From: CAVUAN01 sp963739435
GTDB taxonomy: Bacteria > Acidobacteriota > Thermoanaerobaculia > UBA5066 > Gp7-AA6
Assembly (NCBI GenBank): GCA_963739435.1
Contig: CAVUAN010000006.1
Span: forward strand, 62,001-126,000
Direction: 5' to 3'
Length of the DNA stretch: 64,000 nucleotides
In this document: positions 60,988 through 64,000 of the stretch, piece by piece
How positions within the stretch are numbered: position 1 is the stretch's first letter
How the letters are laid out: each line of letters starts with the position of its first letter
Made by a program: the position numbers and the translations under genes
The notes under the pieces: generated by a model
The model's input: the letters and a program-made list of their open reading frames with translations, nothing else
Databases searched by the model: none
What the model was told of the DNA's origin: nothing

Positions 60988-62261
60988 GGGAAGACACCGC
61001 GCCCGGCAAAGTGGCCGGCCTCGGCCAGGTCCTCCTCGATCTCGAGAAGGCGGTTGTACTTGGCCAGCCGCTCGCTGCGGCAGGCCGACCCGGTCTTGAT
61101 CAGGCCGGAATTGACGGCGACGGCGAGGTCGGCAATCGAGTCGTCCGATGTTTCGCCCGAGCGGTGGGAGACGACCGTCCGATAGCCGCACGATTGAGCG
61201 ATGCGCACCGCCTCGAGCGTCTCGGTGACCGTGCCGACCTGGTTCAGCTTCACCAGCAGCGCGTTGGCGATTCCGTCGACGATGCCGCGGGTCAGGATCT
61301 CCGGGTTCGTCACGAAGACATCGTCGCCCACGAGCAGGATTTTGTCCGAAAGCTCGCGCGTGATCTGCTTCCACCCTTCGCGGTCGCCCTCGGCCATCCC
61401 ATCCTCGATGGATGCGATTGGGTACGCGGCTGCCAAAGCCGCCCAGTACGCGACCATCTTGTCGGAAGAGAGCGTCTTGCCCTCGCCGGTCAACACATAC
61501 CGGCCGTTCTCGTAGAACTCGGAGGCGGCCGGGTCGAGAGCGATCATGACGTCCTTGCCCGGCTTGTAGCCCGCCAGGCCAATCGCCTCGACCAGCAGAT
61601 CGAGCGCTTCGCGCGAGGTTGCGATGTCCGGGGCGAAACCGCCCTCGTCGCCGACGCCCGTCGAAAGGCCCCTCTTCTTGAGGATTCCCTTCAGCGTGTG
61701 GAAGATCTCGACGCCTGCCCGGAGCGCCTCGGCGAAGGTCGGAAACCCCGTCGGGCAGACCATGAACTCCTGCGGGTCGAGCCGGTTGTCGGCGTGCGCG
61801 CCCCCGTTGATGACATTCATCATCGGCACGGGCAGCGTCGTGGCGCCCGCGCCGCCGAGATAGCGGTAAAGCGGAAGTCCCGAGCCCTCCGCCGCCGCGC
61901 GGGCCACCGCGAGCGAGGCTCCGAGGATCGCGTTGGCTCCCAGCCGGCCCTTGTTGGGCGTTCCGTCGAGCTCGCAGAGGATCCGGTCGATGAGCGCCTG
62001 GTCGCGGGCATCGGCGCCCGACAACGCCTCCGCGATCTCGCCGTTGACGTGGCCGACGGCTTTGAGAACTCCCTTACCGCCGTAGCGCTTCTTGTCCCCG
62101 TCGCGCAGCTCCAACGCCTCGCGCTCGCCCGTCGAAGCTCCCGACGGCACGGCCGCCCGCCCGGACGCCCCGCCCGAGAGCAGCGCCTGGACCTCGATTG
62201 TGGGATTTCCGCGCGAGTCCAGGATCTCGCGCCCAAAGATCGCTTCGATCTGAAAGCTCAT
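60984..62261 (-). CDS. eno: Enolase
   Basis: 425 residues, complete. Blocks: REILDSRGNPTIEVQALLSG, VPSGASTGEREALELRDGD, VPMMNVINGGAHADNRLDPQ, the catalytic metal ligands in MIALDPAASEFY, SIEDGMAEGDREGWK and VGDDVFVTNPEIL, LVKLNQVGTVTETLEAV (catalytic Lys) and VVSHRSGETSDDSIADLAV. It catalyses 2-phosphoglycerate to phosphoenolpyruvate. Start ATG 62261; stop overlaps ftsB. Confidence 0.97.
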   Translation of the reverse strand: MSFQIEAIFGREILDSRGNPTIEVQALLSGGASGRAAVPSGASTGEREALELRDGDKKRYGGKGVLKAVGHVNGEIAEALSGADARDQALIDRILCELDGTPNKGRLGANAILGASLAVARAAAEGSGLPLYRYLGGAGATTLPVPMMNVINGGAHADNRLDPQEFMVCPTGFPTFAEALRAGVEIFHTLKGILKKRGLSTGVGDEGGFAPDIATSREALDLLVEAIGLAGYKPGKDVMIALDPAASEFYENGRYVLTGEGKTLSSDKMVAYWAALAAAYPIASIEDGMAEGDREGWKQITRELSDKILLVGDDVFVTNPEILTRGIVDGIANALLVKLNQVGTVTETLEAVRIAQSCGYRTVVSHRSGETSDDSIADLAVAVNSGLIKTGSACRSERLAKYNRLLEIEEDLAEAGHFAGRGVFP

Positions 62262-62304
62262 GCCCGATTCAGAATCGTCGAACGGGCGAAAAAATGCAAA
62301 CGGA

Positions 62305-63693
62305 TCAGGCCAGCAGCTCGGGGCCCGCCGCGGCGAGCGCGTCGAGTTCCCTGGCGGAGTGCGCCTCGACGTACAGTCGGGCGACCGGCTCCGTCCCGGA
62401 TTCCCTCACGAGAACCCAGGAGCCGTCCTCCAGCAGCAGCTTGAGGCCATCGAGAAGATTCACCGAAGCGACCTTGCGACCCGCGAACCGCTCGGGCGGC
62501 GCGGCACGAAGCCTTGCGAGGGCGGCCTTCCCTTCGGGCGAGACCTTGAGATCGACGCGCCGCGTCAAAAAGGGCCCGATCGCCTTCGCCAGGTCGGCCG
62601 AGAGACCGGCGAGAGTCCCTCCCGAGGCCCCGACCATCTCGGCGACGAGGAGGTCGGCGAGAATGCCGTCCTTCTCCGGCACATGACCCTCGACCGTCAG
62701 CCCCGCGCTCTCCTCGCCTCCGAAGATGATCTCGCCGGCGATCAACTTCTCGCCGATGTACTTGAACCCGACGGGCGTCTCGTAGAGGGGCACGCCGAAC
62801 TCCCGGGCAACGGCGTCCAGGGCGTGCGTCGTCGCCACACTGCGCGCCAGGCCTCCGCGCCTTCCCTTGCGGCCGAGCATGTCCCGGGCCAGCAGCGCGA
62901 GGATCTCGTTGGGCTGGACGTAGACGCCCTTCTCATCCAGCACGCCGAACCGGTCGGCATCGCCGTCGCAAGAGAGACCCAGCCGCGAGCCGCGCCGCCG
63001 CACCTCTTCGCCCAGAACGGCCAGCTCTTTCTCGCCGCACTGGGGCGAAAGGCCGCCAAACAGAGGGTCGCGGTTGGCATTCAGCGAGGAAACCTGGGCA
63101 CCCGCGCGAACGAGGAAGGCGTCCAGGAAGCCGACCGAGGTGCCGTAGCGAAAATCGAGCGAGAAGTGCGGCCGGCCGCGCGCGGCCTCGGCGGCAACGA
63201 CTTTCGCAGCGAGGGCATCGAGGTAGGGAGGCACCGGATCGAATGTCACAACCGGGACCGCAGCGGGCGCGGCCACATCGCCGATCCGAGCGACGTGCTC
63301 CTCGATGCGCCGGGTTGTCTCCGGCAGCGCGGGCGCGCCGTCTGAATTCGAGAACTTGATGCCGAGGTACTGGGGCGGGTTGTGGCTGGCGGTGAAGTTG
63401 ATCGCACCGACCGCGCGGCGGCGCCGGATCTCGAAGGCGAGAACGGGCGTCGGGACCGGGCGCGAGGCGACCTCCGCGCGCAAGCCCATCCCTTCGAGCA
63501 GCCGCGCCGCCTCCGCCGCGAAGCGGTCCGCGAGAAACCGGGTGTCGTAGCCGACGAGGACGAGGCTGCCCTTCTTTCCGGCCTCCTCCAGGACCTGGCC
63601 GACCGCCGCGACGACGCGGCGGGCATTTCCAAATGTGAAGTCCTCGGCCAGAACGGCTCGCCAGCCGGAGGTCCCGAACTTGATCTCAGTCAT
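62305..63693 (-). CDS. Phosphohexomutase (phosphoglucomutase/phosphomannomutase family)
   Basis: 462 residues, full four-domain alpha-D-phosphohexomutase. FGTSGWRAVLAEDFT, phosphoserine loop NFTASHNPPQYLG, metal loop LSCDGDADRFGVLDEKG, sugar loop IIFGGEESAGLTVEGH and phosphate loop LVRESGTEPVARLYVEAH are intact. GEESAG is typical of PGM/PMM enzymes rather than GlmM, so it probably interconverts glucose or mannose 1- and 6-phosphates, supplying UDP-glucose routes such as the glucan synthase. ATG 63693, 43 nt before eno. Confidence 0.9.
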   Translation of the reverse strand: MTEIKFGTSGWRAVLAEDFTFGNARRVVAAVGQVLEEAGKKGSLVLVGYDTRFLADRFAAEAARLLEGMGLRAEVASRPVPTPVLAFEIRRRRAVGAINFTASHNPPQYLGIKFSNSDGAPALPETTRRIEEHVARIGDVAAPAAVPVVTFDPVPPYLDALAAKVVAAEAARGRPHFSLDFRYGTSVGFLDAFLVRAGAQVSSLNANRDPLFGGLSPQCGEKELAVLGEEVRRRGSRLGLSCDGDADRFGVLDEKGVYVQPNEILALLARDMLGRKGRRGGLARSVATTHALDAVAREFGVPLYETPVGFKYIGEKLIAGEIIFGGEESAGLTVEGHVPEKDGILADLLVAEMVGASGGTLAGLSADLAKAIGPFLTRRVDLKVSPEGKAALARLRAAPPERFAGRKVASVNLLDGLKLLLEDGSWVLVRESGTEPVARLYVEAHSARELDALAAAGPELLA

Positions 63694-63696
63694 AGG

Positions 63697-64000
63697 ATGA
63701 TCGTCATCTTGAAGCTACCACGGTCAGTCGCCCCACTCGCCCTCGTGCTGGCCGCCTCGTGCGTCAGCACGGCGGGTACCGGCAATGACGTTCATCGCAT
63801 CGCCCTTCCGGCCGTTCTCGTGCCGTTGACCGAGACCTATCCGCCGCCCTCCACTCCGTCCGACGATGTCCAGAAAGCCGTGCTCGAGCGGATCAACCGC
63901 GACCGCGCGTCAAACGGCCTCGCGCCGGTCGCCTGGGATCCCGCTGCCGCGCGCGTCTCGAAGGCCTTCTGCGAGCGCCAGCTGCTCGAGGTCTCGCACG
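63697..64000 (+). CDS. N-terminal part of a CAP/SCP-domain lipoprotein (cut by window edge)
   Basis: An open frame from ATG 63697 to the window end: a hydrophobic stretch LPRSVAPLALVLAASC with lipobox AASC, then a linker and VLERINRDRASNGLAPVAWD followed by ARVSKAFCERQLLEVSH, the N-terminal helix and first His of CAP (PR-1/SCP-like) domains. Such secreted proteins are often proteases or lipid-binding, frequently of unknown target. The ATG is only 3 bp from the divergent phosphohexomutase ATG; a TTG at 63709 just before the signal peptide may be the real start. Promoter must overlap the neighbour gene. Confidence 0.72.
   Translation, partial: MIVILKLPRSVAPLALVLAASCVSTAGTGNDVHRIALPAVLVPLTETYPPPSTPSDDVQKAVLERINRDRASNGLAPVAWDPAAARVSKAFCERQLLEVSH

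Overview
The window is GC-rich, densely coded chromosomal DNA. I think it comes from an Acidobacteriota member, possibly close to Thermoanaerobaculia. That is inference from content: a small secreted Cys-containing protein at 26.4 kb of a type I associate with that phylum, a secreted C-terminal domain at 59.4 kb, Y_Y_Y propeller kinases, NdvB and FecR proteins. No rRNA is present to test it. There is one tRNA (initiator Met), no CRISPR array and no transposase; one MITE-like element is visible.

Layout. 0-7.3 kb: end of an unknown gene, gluQ, a frame-broken SulP transporter, a lipoprotein, a frame-broken amidohydrolase, an MFS permease and a DapB-like oxidoreductase, then the MITE-like element and an outer-membrane protein. 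8.8-17.3 kb (minus): an elongation/cell-shape operon FecR protein-mreB-mreC-mreD-mrdA-rodA-rng, closed by a strong terminator; several junctions are GTGA start/stop overlaps. 17.5-22 kb (plus): PpiD/SurA-like chaperone, ruvA, ruvB, lipid kinase. 22-26.3 kb (minus): aminopeptidase P, radical SAM protein and glycerate 2-kinase, all frame-broken. 26.4-32.3 kb: small secreted protein, fatty-acid desaturase, a HlyD/ABC export operon ending in a thioredoxin-like gene, purE and an Ala/Pro/Lys-rich secreted protein. 32.4-37.4 kb: an FtsX-type ABC transporter divergent from an OmpR-type regulator and short-loop kinase, with a four-hexamer operator array between them. 37.8-51.2 kb: methyltransferase, DinB-like protein, an 8.5-kb cyclic beta-glucan synthase, and a run of envelope/stress genes (BON lipoprotein, DUF5670-like peptide, AI-2E permease, DUF6600-like protein).

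51.2-60.4 kb looks like a self-contained secretion regulon. A NarL-type regulator and a giant propeller/Y_Y_Y kinase sit beside two tandem secreted beta-lactamase-fold hydrolases, an IPTLS-tailed beta-strand-repeat surface protein and another secreted protein. Four copies of a 16-bp inverted repeat (CTACTCRAAYGRGTRG-like) lie in front of the regulator, the kinase/hydrolase pair, the surface protein and the last secreted gene, and all read the same way towards the gene downstream. I infer these are the regulator's own sites.

60.5-64 kb: tRNA-fMet, ftsB, eno and a phosphohexomutase in one direction, then the start of a CAP-domain lipoprotein.

A technical caution: about ten genes carry roughly thirty frame breaks. 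Every one I could resolve reads as an extra base, and the net lengths fit. The breaks cluster in a few short stretches while about 45 kb of other genes have none. This looks more like local sequence error than ordinary gene decay, so these genes are described by their reconstructed reading.
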